24,257 nucleotides of DNA, taken from Candidatus Rhodoferax mariagerensis. GTDB lineage: Bacteria; Pseudomonadota; Gammaproteobacteria; Burkholderiales; Burkholderiaceae_C. The stretch lies in the NCBI GenBank assembly GCA_016719055.1, contig JADKAW010000033.1, forward strand, positions 1 through 24,257, given 5' to 3'. Under the pieces are notes generated by a model. It was not told the origin of the DNA, ran no database searches, and saw nothing but the letters and a program-made list of their open reading frames with translations. Below, piece after piece: positions 9,501 through 17,144 of the stretch (positions within the stretch are counted from its first letter, which is position 1; each line of letters starts with the position of its first letter). The position numbers were made by a program, and so were the translations under genes.

Positions 9501-9987
9501 GGTTGCTGCTGCCAACAAAGCCAGTGATGGGGTTGTTGATGTCATCGCGAAACAGCAAGTACAGCTTGGCGTGCAGCGGGTAGGGCAAAAACAACTTGAC
9601 CACCACCTGACCAGCGCGCAGTTGGCGTGCCAACGTGCGCAGCCCTGCCTCGTCTTTGCCGGTGGGAATGCCCAGCGTGATCTGTTCGCGCAAATGGGCA
9701 GCAAACTGGGTTTTAAGGCGGCTGGCGGTGGCGTTGTCGAGCAGGCCTGCCGCGTCAGACTGCCGGTACAGCTCGCGAATGTCGTCGAAAGGGGGGCGCT
9801 GCATGCCGACCAGGACCCGGCACACCTGGCCGTTTTCTGGCCGCCATGGCGCAATCAAATCATCAATCGCTTGCCAGCCACGCAGGTTCAGGTAGCCGAC
9901 ACAGAAATCTGAGCGCTGCGACACCTGCAGGGTGGCGCGCAAGGTGGTCAGCAAATCTTGTGCGATGTTGTCAAAAATGCGTGCCAT
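6600..9987 (-). pseudogene. PLD-nuclease/SNF2-type helicase, interrupted by a one-base frameshift
   Basis: First gene of the defence operon, starting at ATG 9987. The N-terminus holds a phospholipase-D-type nuclease domain: H-A-K-L-Y (139-143) and G-S-S-N-L (159-163). The helicase domain follows: Walker A G-L-G-K-T (283-287), motif II D-E-S-H (352-355) and motif III T-A-T-P (383-386). The reading frame runs to a stop at 7756 (743 residues), but protein homology switches frame at about codon 680. There a run of four Gs (7944-7947) appears where three would keep frame. The continuing frame to 6600 holds the second RecA lobe: C-T-D-V-L-S-E-G-Q-N-L-Q, then I-Q-R-A-G-R-V-D-R-I-G-Q. Without the extra base the product would be about 1128 residues. 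It is either a true mutation or a sequence error. Other members of the operon look intact. Confidence 0.85.
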
Positions 9988-10096
9988 ATGTGGAAATGTC
10001 GCGGTTGGTCAGTGGGGACTGATTGTGAATGGATCAAGCAGCCCGAGCTGGTACCAAGCCACCCTGTGGTGTATCGAGTGGCGGTGCATAGGTGCC

Positions 10097-10609
10097 TCAA
10101 AGACCAGCGGTGAACGCCGGGTGAAAGTGCACCTGGCCGCGCGGGCTGGCTCGATTGAATGGCAAGGCGAAAAAGACCTCTGCCGGCACACCTTCCAGAA
10201 CCAGGTCGGCCGTGTTGGCAAAACCGAAGCGGGTGTAGTACTGCGGGTGACCGACCAGGCAGCAACCCGCACCGTTCAGGGCCTTCAGCCGTGCCAGGCC
10301 TTCCCGGATCAAGACTGAGCCGATACCCTGGCGTTGGTACTGTGGCAACACCGACACCGGGCCCAGACCGTACCAGTCTGGTGTGCCGTCAGACAGGGTC
10401 ACCGGTGAGAACGCAATATGCCCGATCACCTCAGCTTTGACCTGAGCCACCAGCGACACCGTGAGTTTGCCAGCCTGACGCAGCGCCGCAACGACCAACT
10501 GTTCGTTGTGCTGGCTGATCTCCAGGCTCTTGAACGCCTCCAGCGTCACTTGGGTGATGGCCACAACATCAGCGGGTGTTTCATCGCGCAAAGTGATTTC
10601 GGTGGTCAT
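10097..10609 (-). CDS. GNAT-family N-acetyltransferase (YhbS-like)
   Basis: A 170-residue protein from the ATG at 10609. It has the GNAT fold signature: an acetyl-CoA pyrophosphate-binding motif Q-R-Q-G-I-G (92-97) after the strand G-L-G-P-V-S-V-L-P, followed by a helix. The downstream segment G-C-C-L-V-G-H-P-Q-Y-Y-T-R-F-G-F is typical of YhbS-like acetyltransferases, which transfer an acetyl group to an amine of a small molecule or protein. The substrate cannot be told from sequence. It stands alone, upstream of and in the same direction as the defence operon, 109 bp from the helicase start. Its base composition resembles the housekeeping genes to the right, so it probably marks the edge of the defence island. 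Confidence 0.9.
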   Translation of the reverse strand: MTTEITLRDETPADVVAITQVTLEAFKSLEISQHNEQLVVAALRQAGKLTVSLVAQVKAEVIGHIAFSPVTLSDGTPDWYGLGPVSVLPQYQRQGIGSVLIREGLARLKALNGAGCCLVGHPQYYTRFGFANTADLVLEGVPAEVFFALPFNRASPRGQVHFHPAFTAGL

Positions 10610-10720
10610 GGTGTGCAATTTTTGGTCCGCAATGTTCGGGGCATGAGGGCAATAAAGTGCCGCAATAATACGCCGCTAGCAGCACATAACCGGCCAGCCC
10701 GGTGCCGCCAGAAATCTCTC

Positions 10721-10779
10721 AATAATCCTGAATTTATAGCTAGTGACGCAGACTGTATAAGGGCTGGAGGCCTTAAAGG
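10721..10779 (+). repeat. Dispersed Comamonadaceae-type intergenic repeat, copy B
   Basis: It contains TTATAGCTAGTGACGCA followed by AAGGGCTGGAGGCCTTAAAG. This is the best match in the window to the repeat form I recall from Comamonadaceae intergenic regions. It lies in the 212-bp gap between the exported hypothetical gene and the GNAT gene, both transcribed leftward. Confidence 0.65.
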
Positions 10780-10821
10780 CTTGAAATATGCGATGTCTGG
10801 CAAGATAGCCGACAGCAGGCC

Positions 10822-11958
10822 TTATTTCATCACCAGCAGTAACTGGGCGGTGCGCGCGCCTGAGGCTGACATGGCCTCGGTTGGCGGCTGAACTTGAACC
10901 TCGGCAAAGGCACCCGACAGCGTGTGGATGCGCGTGGCGACATCCTGCGCCTGTGCGCTGCCGGATAGCGTCAGCGTGACCCGATAGCCTTGCGGATCGG
11001 CTTGTATCGGCCCGTGCTCAGCCAAGGGGTGGCGGGTGCGGCGCAGTTCATGCTCGACCCACAGCAGGCTGGGCCGCCATGCAGCAACGCTTGCCGCAGG
11101 CAGAATCAGCAGCTCAAACTCATGCGCGTTGTTGGACCACAAGGGCTGGCGCAGCACCCGGTAGCCAATGCTGGCGCTGCGCAGCCGGTCTTCCAAGGCT
11201 GCCACCTGTTTGGATTGGGTGGCCTTCAGGCTGGCGCGCACGCCTTGGGGGTCCGGCTTCAAGCCGGTCAACATCACCGGCCCCAGCAGGCTTGCGGACA
11301 GGCGCTGGCGAGTTTGGGCCACAACGGGCGCTTCGGGGGCGGGTGGCGTGTTGTCGATTCGGGGCGGCGCGGGTTTGCTGATGTCGGGCCAACGAATGGC
11401 CTCATTGAGCCGCATGCCGGTGCCTGGTATCGGCAAACTCAAGCGTGCTGAGTCGTATTGGAACAAGGTGCTGCGTTGGCCGCCAGAAAAGCGCACCGCC
11501 AGCCTCAGGCCGTTGGGGCTGGCCCGGTTTAACAGCACCACGCTTTGGCCTTCAAACCAGCCCTGCTCGGTTTTGCGGCTGGTACGCACCGGGGTGATCA
11601 GTTCCACCGAGCCGTCGCGGCAGGCAAAGTCAGTGCCGTAACGCAAGGTGACGGACGGGCTGCTCGGGAAGCGACCCATTGCGCCGCTCTTGATGAACAG
11701 TTCCCAGTCCTGCCCGACACCGCGAACAAACTGAACCTCGCTGTCCAGAAAACCGGCCATGCGGCTGCTCAGCGCCTGCAAGGCATCACCGTTGGCCTCG
11801 CCAAATTCAGCGACTCGGTAGTGGCCACTCAGATCAGGGCAGGCGCTGTTGTCTTTGACGCTGGCGGCGCTGGCCGGACCAGTCCACGCGCCAAGACTCA
11901 GGGCGGCGCAGGCCAGCACGGCGGCGTGTGGGTGGGTGTGAAAGCGGCAAAGGGTCAT
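10822..11958 (-). CDS. Exported hypothetical protein
   Basis: A 378-residue protein from the ATG at 11958. It begins with a signal peptide: basic start, hydrophobic A-V-L-A-C-A-A-L-S-L-G-A, and a likely cleavage after P-A-S-A at about residue 31. Then comes a mature domain starting C-P-D-L-S-G-H-Y, a pattern seen in periplasmic lipocalin-like or beta-rich proteins. A proline-rich linker at about 195-215 (P-A-P-P-R-I-D-N-T-P-P-A-P-E-A-P) separates two halves. I do not recognise the family. It is the last gene of a leftward run that begins with the alcohol dehydrogenase, 44 bp after the photolyase remnant, so it may be co-transcribed. No catalytic motif is evident. Confidence 0.75.
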   Translation of the reverse strand: MTLCRFHTHPHAAVLACAALSLGAWTGPASAASVKDNSACPDLSGHYRVAEFGEANGDALQALSSRMAGFLDSEVQFVRGVGQDWELFIKSGAMGRFPSSPSVTLRYGTDFACRDGSVELITPVRTSRKTEQGWFEGQSVVLLNRASPNGLRLAVRFSGGQRSTLFQYDSARLSLPIPGTGMRLNEAIRWPDISKPAPPRIDNTPPAPEAPVVAQTRQRLSASLLGPVMLTGLKPDPQGVRASLKATQSKQVAALEDRLRSASIGYRVLRQPLWSNNAHEFELLILPAASVAAWRPSLLWVEHELRRTRHPLAEHGPIQADPQGYRVTLTLSGSAQAQDVATRIHTLSGAFAEVQVQPPTEAMSASGARTAQLLLVMK

Positions 11959-12002
11959 GGGTTGGCCTTTTCAGGGTGGGGCGCTGCCAGTGTGTCAGTG
12001 TG

Positions 12003-12576
12003 TCAGAGCGTATCAAGGTGCTGGCGCAGATGTGCCGCCCGTACCTGCAGTTGCGCCAGGTCAGATGCCTCCATGCGCGCCAACTGCTGGTAGGCCATGC
12101 CGATGCGCGGATTCTTCTTGAGTTTGTCGGCGTTGCGCTGGTAAAAGTCCCAGTAGAGTGCGTTGAACGGGCAGGCTGACTCGCCCAGGCGCTTTTTTTT
12201 GTCGTAAGCGCAGCCCTTGCAATAGTCGCTCATGCGGTCAATGTAGGCGGCGCTGCTCACATAGGGTTTGGTGGCCAGCAGGCCGCCGTCGGCAAACTGG
12301 CTCATGCCCAGCGTGTTGGGTAACTCCACCCACTCGAAGGCATCGATATAAACCCCCAGGTACCAGCGGTGCAGTGCCGGCGGGTTAAGACCTGCCAGCA
12401 GCGCAAAGTTGCCAATCACCATCAGCCGCTGGATGTGGTGCGCATGGGCGTGTTTCCATCAACACATACACCAAGCCCGCGTCCACTTGGGCAAACCAGG
12501 GGTACAGCGGGTTGAGCTGGTCGCCCAGGATCAGACGCAGGGTTTTGGCGGGTGGTGTTTCGCCAGGGCAGGCCAT
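12003..12576 (-). pseudogene. Cryptochrome/photolyase-related (FeS-BCP type) gene, internal deletion remnant
   Basis: Two pieces of one gene lie in different frames. The 5' piece starts at ATG 12576 and reads T-L-R-L-I-L-G-D-Q-L-N...Y-V-L-M-E-T-R, the N-terminus of the photolyase-related family (about 40 residues). The 3' piece, ending at 12003, reads H-A-H-H-I-Q-R-L-M-V-I-G-N-F-A-L-L-A-G and includes the cysteines of Y-C-K-G-C-A-Y-D and C-P-F-N that ligate the FeS cluster. Family members are about 500 residues, so roughly 300 residues (about 0.9 kb) are missing at about 12445-12465, and the join is out of frame. A short shared string such as ACACGC may have mediated the deletion. The product cannot bind FAD or repair DNA. 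Confidence 0.85.
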
Positions 12577-12580
12577 CGGC

Positions 12581-13012
12581 TTATTTCCCGGCGGGCGCGA
12601 TGGTGATAGTCACCGGGCCACGGACGGCCAGTGCGTCGCTGCCGCTGTCGATGCGCCCGAGCTTGATCAATCCGCTGGAATACCCAAAGTCCCGGTAGAA
12701 GATGGCCAGGTTGCCCCACGGGGCGTAGTAGGTGATGTCACCCGGTGCGGGGTCGGTGCCCGCTGGCGCGCCTTGTGTGGTGAGCTTCTTCGGCAAGTAG
12801 GCGATTTTTTCGGTGGCGGAGTAGTCGTCGAGCTTCAGCGTCAGCGGCAATTGGGCGATGAAGTCGCGTGTGGTGGGGCTATCGGTCAAGGTGGCGGTCA
12901 ACTGCTGGCCGTTGACTGTCAGGAGAATCTGCAGGGACTGGGTTTGCGCCGCCAGTAAAGTGCTGACAGCCAGCGCCAATAAGCCCGTCAGCAGAATATG
13001 CAGGCGCTGCAT
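12581..13012 (-). CDS. Exported cyclophilin-like domain protein
   Basis: A 143-residue protein from the ATG at 13012. Residues 1-22 form a signal peptide (L-L-T-G-L-L-A-L-A-V-S-T-L-L-A-A). The mature part matches the cyclophilin-like family (Cyclophil_like): an opening I-L-L-T-V-N-G-Q, then F-I-A-Q-L-P-L-T-L-K-L-D-D-Y, T-E-K-I-A-Y-L-P, G-D-I-T-Y-Y-A-P-W-G-N-L-A-I-F-Y, and the closing L-I-K-L-G-R-I-D-S-G. These proteins have a cyclophilin-type barrel; catalytic activity is not established. It starts 9 bp after the alcohol dehydrogenase stop and ends 4 bp before the photolyase remnant, so all three are probably one transcript. It likely acts in the periplasm. Confidence 0.88.
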   Translation of the reverse strand: MQRLHILLTGLLALAVSTLLAAQTQSLQILLTVNGQQLTATLTDSPTTRDFIAQLPLTLKLDDYSATEKIAYLPKKLTTQGAPAGTDPAPGDITYYAPWGNLAIFYRDFGYSSGLIKLGRIDSGSDALAVRGPVTITIAPAGK

Positions 13013-13021
13013 GTTTTGCTT

Positions 13022-14095
13022 TCAGGTTGGGTTGTTGAGCGACGCCATGTCGATGACAAAGCGGTAACGCACATCGCTCTTGAGCATGCGGTCAAACGCT
13101 GTGTTGATGGCCTGTATCGGGATCATTTCAATGTCGGACACGATGCCATGCGCGGCGCAGAAGTCAAGCATCTCTTGCGTCTCGCGAATGCCACCAATCA
13201 GCGAGCCTGCCAGGCTGCGGCGCTTCAGAATCAGCCCGAACACGTTGGGTGACGGATGCGGCTCAGCCGGTGCGCCCACCAGCGTCATCGTGCCATCCCG
13301 CTTGAGCAATTGAAGGTAGGTGTCGAGCTGATGCGGGGCGGCGACCGTGTTCAGGATGAAGTCAAGCTGACCGGCCAGGCGGGCCAGCTGCTCGGGGTCG
13401 GTGGAAATACACACCTCATCGGCCCCCAGGCGCAAGCCGTCTGCCACCTTGGTGGGCGAGGTGGTGAACAGCACCACCTGGGCACCCATGGCGTGGGCCA
13501 GTTTGACACCCATGTGGCACAGGCCGCCCAGCCCGACGATACCCACCTTCTTGCCCGGCCCCACACCCCAGTGGCGCAGCGGGGAATAGGTGGTGATACC
13601 GGCACACAGCAAGGGCGCGACACCGGCCAGGTCTTTCTCGGCGTGGCTGATGCGCAAGACGAAGGCCTCTTTGACAACGATGGACTGGGCGTAGCCACCA
13701 TGGGTGTTTTCGCCCCCGAACAGCGGCCCGTTGTAGGTGCCGGTAAAACCGTTGTCGCAATACTGCTCCTCGCCCTCGTGGCAAGGCGGGCAGTGGCCGC
13801 AGCTGTCCACCATGCAGCCCACACCGACCAGATCACCGGTCTTGAATTGGGTCACCTGCACGCCGATGGCCACCACGCGGCCAACGATCTCGTGGCCGGG
13901 AACCGACGGATACAGGGTGTTGTTCCACTCGTTGCGGGCGGTGTGCAGGTCGGAATGGCACACGCCGCAGTAGCTGATGTCGATCTGCACATCGTCAGCG
14001 TGCAGGGCCCCCCGGGTGATGGCCATCGGCGCCAGTGGCTGGTTGCTGGCGTGAGTGCCAAAGGCTTTGACGGTGGTGGCGTGGTTGGTGTGCAT
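13022..14095 (-). CDS. Zinc-dependent NAD(P)-dependent alcohol dehydrogenase (YahK/CAD-like)
   Basis: A 357-residue medium-chain dehydrogenase. I place the start at ATG 14095 because AAGGAA lies at good spacing; the ATG at 14101 is too close to that site. The catalytic zinc site is C-G-V-C-H-S-D-L-H with a later G-H-E. The structural zinc cysteines follow the C-G-H-C-P-P-C...C pattern. The nucleotide-binding motif is G-I-V-G-L-G-G-L-C-H-M. The overall pattern (C-M-V-D-S-C, Y-N-G-P-L-F-G-G-E-N-T-H-G-G-Y) is that of the YahK/cinnamyl-alcohol group, which reduces a broad range of aldehydes with NADPH. It leads a leftward run with the cyclophilin-like gene and photolyase remnant. Expression may respond to aldehyde stress, but no operator is seen. 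Confidence 0.92.
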   Translation of the reverse strand: MHTNHATTVKAFGTHASNQPLAPMAITRGALHADDVQIDISYCGVCHSDLHTARNEWNNTLYPSVPGHEIVGRVVAIGVQVTQFKTGDLVGVGCMVDSCGHCPPCHEGEEQYCDNGFTGTYNGPLFGGENTHGGYAQSIVVKEAFVLRISHAEKDLAGVAPLLCAGITTYSPLRHWGVGPGKKVGIVGLGGLCHMGVKLAHAMGAQVVLFTTSPTKVADGLRLGADEVCISTDPEQLARLAGQLDFILNTVAAPHQLDTYLQLLKRDGTMTLVGAPAEPHPSPNVFGLILKRRSLAGSLIGGIRETQEMLDFCAAHGIVSDIEMIPIQAINTAFDRMLKSDVRYRFVIDMASLNNPT

Positions 14096-14246
14096 GCACA
14101 TTTCCTTGGCGGTTGAAGATGAGGGGACCATTGTTACGCGCATGCTTCGGGCATGGGTGGCGAATGGCTCCCTTAACCTCGCGGAGCACCACACCAAACT
14201 GAGCAAGCTCTTGCCCATCCACCCCTGGCTGCGGCACCACGTGAAA

Positions 14247-14267
14247 CAGCCCGCACGGGGCGGGCTG
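14247..14267 (-). terminator. Candidate intrinsic terminator downstream of urtA
   Basis: A perfect 8-bp GC-rich stem (CAGCCCGC/GCGGGCTG) with a 5-base loop lies 68 bp after the urtA stop. On the minus strand it is followed by TTGTTTCAC-like sequence only weakly rich in T (TTTCAC), so termination strength is uncertain. It separates urtA from the alcohol dehydrogenase run. Confidence 0.45.
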
Positions 14268-14335
14268 CAATGAAGTGGCAAGCCACTGACACAGCAGGCC
14301 GTTGACCGACCTGCGCGCCATATTGGACGTGAGTT

Positions 14336-15610
14336 TTACTTCTTGGCGGGTTCGTCAGGCTTCTTGTCGTTGCCTTCGATGAACGGAGACCAGGGCTTGG
14401 CTTTCACCGGGCCGGGTGTCTTCCAGACCACGTTGAACTGGCCGTCAGCCTTGATTTCGCCAATGAACACGCTCTTGTGCAGGTGGTGGTTTTTCTCATC
14501 CATCTTGCTCACGATGCCGCTCGGTGCCTTGAAGGTCTGGCCCGCCATGGCGGCGATGACCTTGTCCACATCGGTGGATTTGGCCTTCATCACAGCCTGC
14601 TTCCACATGTTGATGCCAATGTAGGTGGCTTCCATCGGGTCGTTGGTCAACGCCTTGTCCTTGTGACCCGCAATACCCTTGGCCTTGGCGTAGGCCGTCC
14701 ACTTATTGATGAACTCGGTGTTGGTGGGGTTCTTGATCGACTGGAAATAGTTCCAGGCAGCCAGGTGACCCACCAGCGGCTTGGTGTCGACACCACGCAG
14801 TTCTTCTTCACCCACGGAGAAGGCGACGACTGGCACGTCCTTGGCCTTCAGGCCGGCGTTGCCGAGTTCCTTGTAGAAGGGCACGTTGGAGTCACCGTTG
14901 ATGGTGGAGACCACGGCGGTCTTGCCACCAGCACTGAATTTCTTGATGTCAGCCACGATGGTTTGGTAATCCGAGTGACCAAACGGGGTGTATTTTTCGT
15001 CAATGTCGGTGTCTTTCACGCCCTTGGATTTGAGGTAAGCGCGCAAAATCTTGTTGGTGGTGCGGGGATAGACATAGTCGGTACCCAGCAGCACCCAGCG
15101 CTTGGCGGCACCGCCGTTTTTGCTCATCAAATAATCAACGGCAGGAATGGCCTGCTGGTTAGGAGCGGCACCGGTGTAGAACACGTTTTTGGACAGCTCT
15201 TCACCTTCGTACTGCACCGGGTAAAACAGCAGACCGTTCATTTCTTCAACCACCGGCAACACCGACTTGCGGCTCACGCTGGTCCAGCAACCAAAAATCA
15301 CGTCCACCTTGTCTTGACCGAGCAACTGCTTGGTTTTTTCAGCAAACAGCGGCCAGTTGGATGCCGGGTCCACCACCACTGGCTCGAGCTTTTTGCCGAG
15401 CAAGCCGCCCTTGGCATTGATTTCGTCAATTGCCATCAGCACGGTGTCTTTCAACACGGTTTCAGAAATGGCCATGGTGCCAGACAGGCTGTGCAGAATG
15501 CCAACCTTGATGGTGTCAGCAGCCAGGGCTGGCAATGCCGACAGGGTAGACAGCGCCACGGCAGCGGTAAGCGCCTTGAGCGTGAAACGACGTGAATTCA
15601 AAGATTGCAT
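14336..15610 (-). CDS. urtA: Urea ABC transporter substrate-binding protein UrtA
   Basis: A 424-residue periplasmic binding protein. The start ATG at 15610 has GGAG 8 bases upstream and gives a clear signal peptide. The signal peptide includes S-R-R-F-T-L-K, close to a twin-arginine motif, and cleavage after A-L-A at about residue 30. The mature protein begins D-T-I-K-V-G-I-L-H-S-L-S-G-T-M-A-I-S-E, the standard UrtA opening. It continues with F-G-C-W-T-S-V-S-R-K-S-V-L-P-V and G-L-L-F-Y-P-V-Q-Y-E-G-E-E, typical of the urea/short-chain-amide branch. UrtA delivers urea to the UrtBC permease with UrtDE ATPases. None of those genes follows here: the next gene downstream is an alcohol dehydrogenase, so this copy is an orphan. 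I see no convincing sigma-54 site upstream. Confidence 0.93.
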   Translation of the reverse strand: MQSLNSRRFTLKALTAAVALSTLSALPALAADTIKVGILHSLSGTMAISETVLKDTVLMAIDEINAKGGLLGKKLEPVVVDPASNWPLFAEKTKQLLGQDKVDVIFGCWTSVSRKSVLPVVEEMNGLLFYPVQYEGEELSKNVFYTGAAPNQQAIPAVDYLMSKNGGAAKRWVLLGTDYVYPRTTNKILRAYLKSKGVKDTDIDEKYTPFGHSDYQTIVADIKKFSAGGKTAVVSTINGDSNVPFYKELGNAGLKAKDVPVVAFSVGEEELRGVDTKPLVGHLAAWNYFQSIKNPTNTEFINKWTAYAKAKGIAGHKDKALTNDPMEATYIGINMWKQAVMKAKSTDVDKVIAAMAGQTFKAPSGIVSKMDEKNHHLHKSVFIGEIKADGQFNVVWKTPGPVKAKPWSPFIEGNDKKPDEPAKK

Positions 15611-15722
15611 GTGAGCTACTCCAAAGTTGATAAAACCGTTGTCGCTGCGCAAAGTCTGCGGGTGAAACAGACCAATCAAGCGGCGATGGGGTGACTTTAG
15701 GCAACCTGGCAGCTTTGTGAAA

Positions 15723-15738
15723 TACGCCGGGTGGCGTA
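15723..15738 (-). terminator. Weak candidate terminator after imuB
   Basis: A 6-bp stem TACGCC/GGCGTA with a 4-base loop lies 20 bp beyond the imuB stop. It is followed on the minus strand by ATTTCAC rather than a true T-tract, so it may only be a partial stop between imuB and urtA. Confidence 0.25.
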
Positions 15739-15758
15739 CATGTGGCAGACACCGAGCA

Positions 15759-17144
15759 TCAGGCAAAAATACCGTGCAGGTACCAGGCCAACGAGGGTTG
15801 TGCCGCATGAGCATGGCCCAACCGCTCCCGGAAAATCCACAACAGCACAGAGTTGGCACTACGCGCCACAAAATAGTCACGCAGTGCGGCCTGCGCCGGC
15901 GCGCCAGGTGCTTGCGCCAAGGACGTCTGGGCCGCAGTGCCAGACGCAGGTGCAGGCCACCAGCCGGTCTCAAGCCGCTGTGGCCCGGCCAGCAAGGTCA
16001 GGGGCCCCTGGTAGCAGGGCTGCTGCTGGTGCTGTGCCAGTGGCAAGGGCTCGGCCAGCAACCACGTCGGCCACAGTGCACACGCCCATTGATCATCAAA
16101 ATGGCCTGCAGCCCTTTTTGAGTGCGCGCTAGCCACTCTTGATTCAATTGCGTGTGTGGCGGGCACCCAGGCTTGCCGACACTCGGGCCGGTAGTCGGCC
16201 CGCGCCTGCAGTTGCAGCACCTTGTCAGGCCCCAGGCGGGCGCTCAGGCGCTCAAGGGTTTGCAACAGGCTGTCGCCCGGCACCTGTTCGTCGAGCAACA
16301 AACTGGTGCTGGCACCTGCGAGCGCAAGGGTTTCGATCGAGCGCAGACGCAGCGAATGCGCTGGGGCTGCCAGGTTGACCTGAGCCAGGCGCTCGGCCAG
16401 CAAACGCATCAGGTGCGCAGTTTCTGCGCTGGCCTGGGCGCTGCGGATCACCACTGCCCCGTGGGTGTCGGTGTGGCGGCGCTCGTCCATGGTCCAGCCC
16501 AGCTCGATGGCCAGCACACCCAGCTGGCGCAACTGCAACCACACCCGTAATTGCGCCAGCAAACGCTGCGCAACAAACAGCATGGCCTGGGCATTTTCAA
16601 CCGGGCTGACCAGCTCCAGCCGGGAATCAAAACTGTCAGGCAGTATCAACCATGGGTAAACATCTGGCCGGTTGCCATAGGCCTGATCCAGTGCATTTAG
16701 CAGCTCAGCGCCAAAACGACGCGCCAGCCCACCCCTGGGCAAAGCACGCAATTGGCCCCAGGTGTTGCAGCCGATTCGCGCCAACACGGGCAGGTGGGGT
16801 CGTGCCGCCAGCAGCGCGGCCAGCGGCAAGTCGTCTGCTGGAAATACGCCGGTGCGGGAAGCATACAAACGCCCGAAAGCTACCAAAGATGTAGCACCTT
16901 GCGCATACCCTATAAGGTCTACAGGCTTATTTGACGCATAAACATGGCGCAACAGACCAGCGCGCCCGCCCCACAGGCGTTCGCTGGCGGACACCTCCAG
17001 CAGCACGGCATCGGCCAGCCGGGCGACCTTGGGGGTGTATTGCAGTGCCCACCAGCCCAGCACGGTCAGGGGGTCGTGCACGGCAGCTGTTGCCGCGTCC
17101 GGCAAGGCGGGTTCAGGCTGGGGCTGTAAGGCAATCCAGTGCAT
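15759..17144 (-). CDS. imuB: ImuB, catalytically inactive Y-family polymerase of the SOS mutasome
   Basis: A protein of about 461 residues. I prefer the ATG at 17144 (M-H-W-I-A-L-Q); a GTG at 17150 is also in frame. The pattern L-L-E-V-S-A-S-E-R-L-W-G-G (about 49-61), the finger-palm segment L-A-R-I-G-C-N-T-W-G-Q-L-R-A-L-P-R-G-G-L and the C-terminal A-D-Y-R-P-E identify ImuB, a UmuC/DinB relative lacking polymerase acidic residues. It normally bridges DnaE2 and the beta clamp during translesion synthesis. It overlaps imuA by 32 bp. Two segments (about 71-90 and 332-351) are translated copies of a dispersed repeat with AT-rich codons unlike the rest; the second lies in a linker just before W-P-T-W-L-L. 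The frame stays open through both. No dnaE2 follows. Confidence 0.88.
   Translation of the reverse strand: MHWIALQPQPEPALPDAATAAVHDPLTVLGWWALQYTPKVARLADAVLLEVSASERLWGGRAGLLRHVYASNKPVDLIGYAQGATSLVAFGRLYASRTGVFPADDLPLAALLAARPHLPVLARIGCNTWGQLRALPRGGLARRFGAELLNALDQAYGNRPDVYPWLILPDSFDSRLELVSPVENAQAMLFVAQRLLAQLRVWLQLRQLGVLAIELGWTMDERRHTDTHGAVVIRSAQASAETAHLMRLLAERLAQVNLAAPAHSLRLRSIETLALAGASTSLLLDEQVPGDSLLQTLERLSARLGPDKVLQLQARADYRPECRQAWVPATHAIESRVASAHSKRAAGHFDDQWACALWPTWLLAEPLPLAQHQQQPCYQGPLTLLAGPQRLETGWWPAPASGTAAQTSLAQAPGAPAQAALRDYFVARSANSVLLWIFRERLGHAHAAQPSLAWYLHGIFA
16092..16150 (-). repeat. Dispersed repeat, copy C, inside imuB and translated in frame
   Basis: Read on the minus strand, GGCTAGCGCGCACTC leads into AAGGGCTGCAGGCCATTTTG, almost identical to the core of copy B plus the ATTTTG end. 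It is in the sense orientation of imuB and encodes approximately V-A-S-A-H-S-K-R-A-A-G-H-F-D-D-Q, an insert between the A-W-V-P-A and W-P-T-W-L-L segments. Confidence 0.7.
16875..16934 (+). repeat. Dispersed repeat, copy D, inside imuB and antisense to it
   Basis: On the plus strand it has GCTAC(7)GTAGC, then CTTGCGCATA, then AAGGTCTACAGGCTTATTTG. That is the full layout of the family. It lies antisense within imuB, whose frame stays open and reads A-S-N-K-P-V-D-L-I-G-Y-A-Q-G-A-T-S-L-V-A. The codons here (TCA, AAT, AAG, CTT, ATA, ACA, TCT) are much more AT-rich than in the rest of imuB. Confidence 0.65.

Noticed and set aside
2177..9987. Classical type I restriction (hsdRMS), BREX or DISARM locus
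   Set aside because: There is no HsdS subunit, no PglZ/BrxC-type genes and no DUF1998 DrmB-like gene; the methylase is a single-chain Eco57I type, and the ATPase/TOPRIM pair does not fit those systems.
14477..15595. Long plus-strand open frame (372 codons) opposite urtA
   Set aside because: It is the complement of the well-recognised urtA coding frame, is rich in H, V and G as such shadows are, and has no domain.
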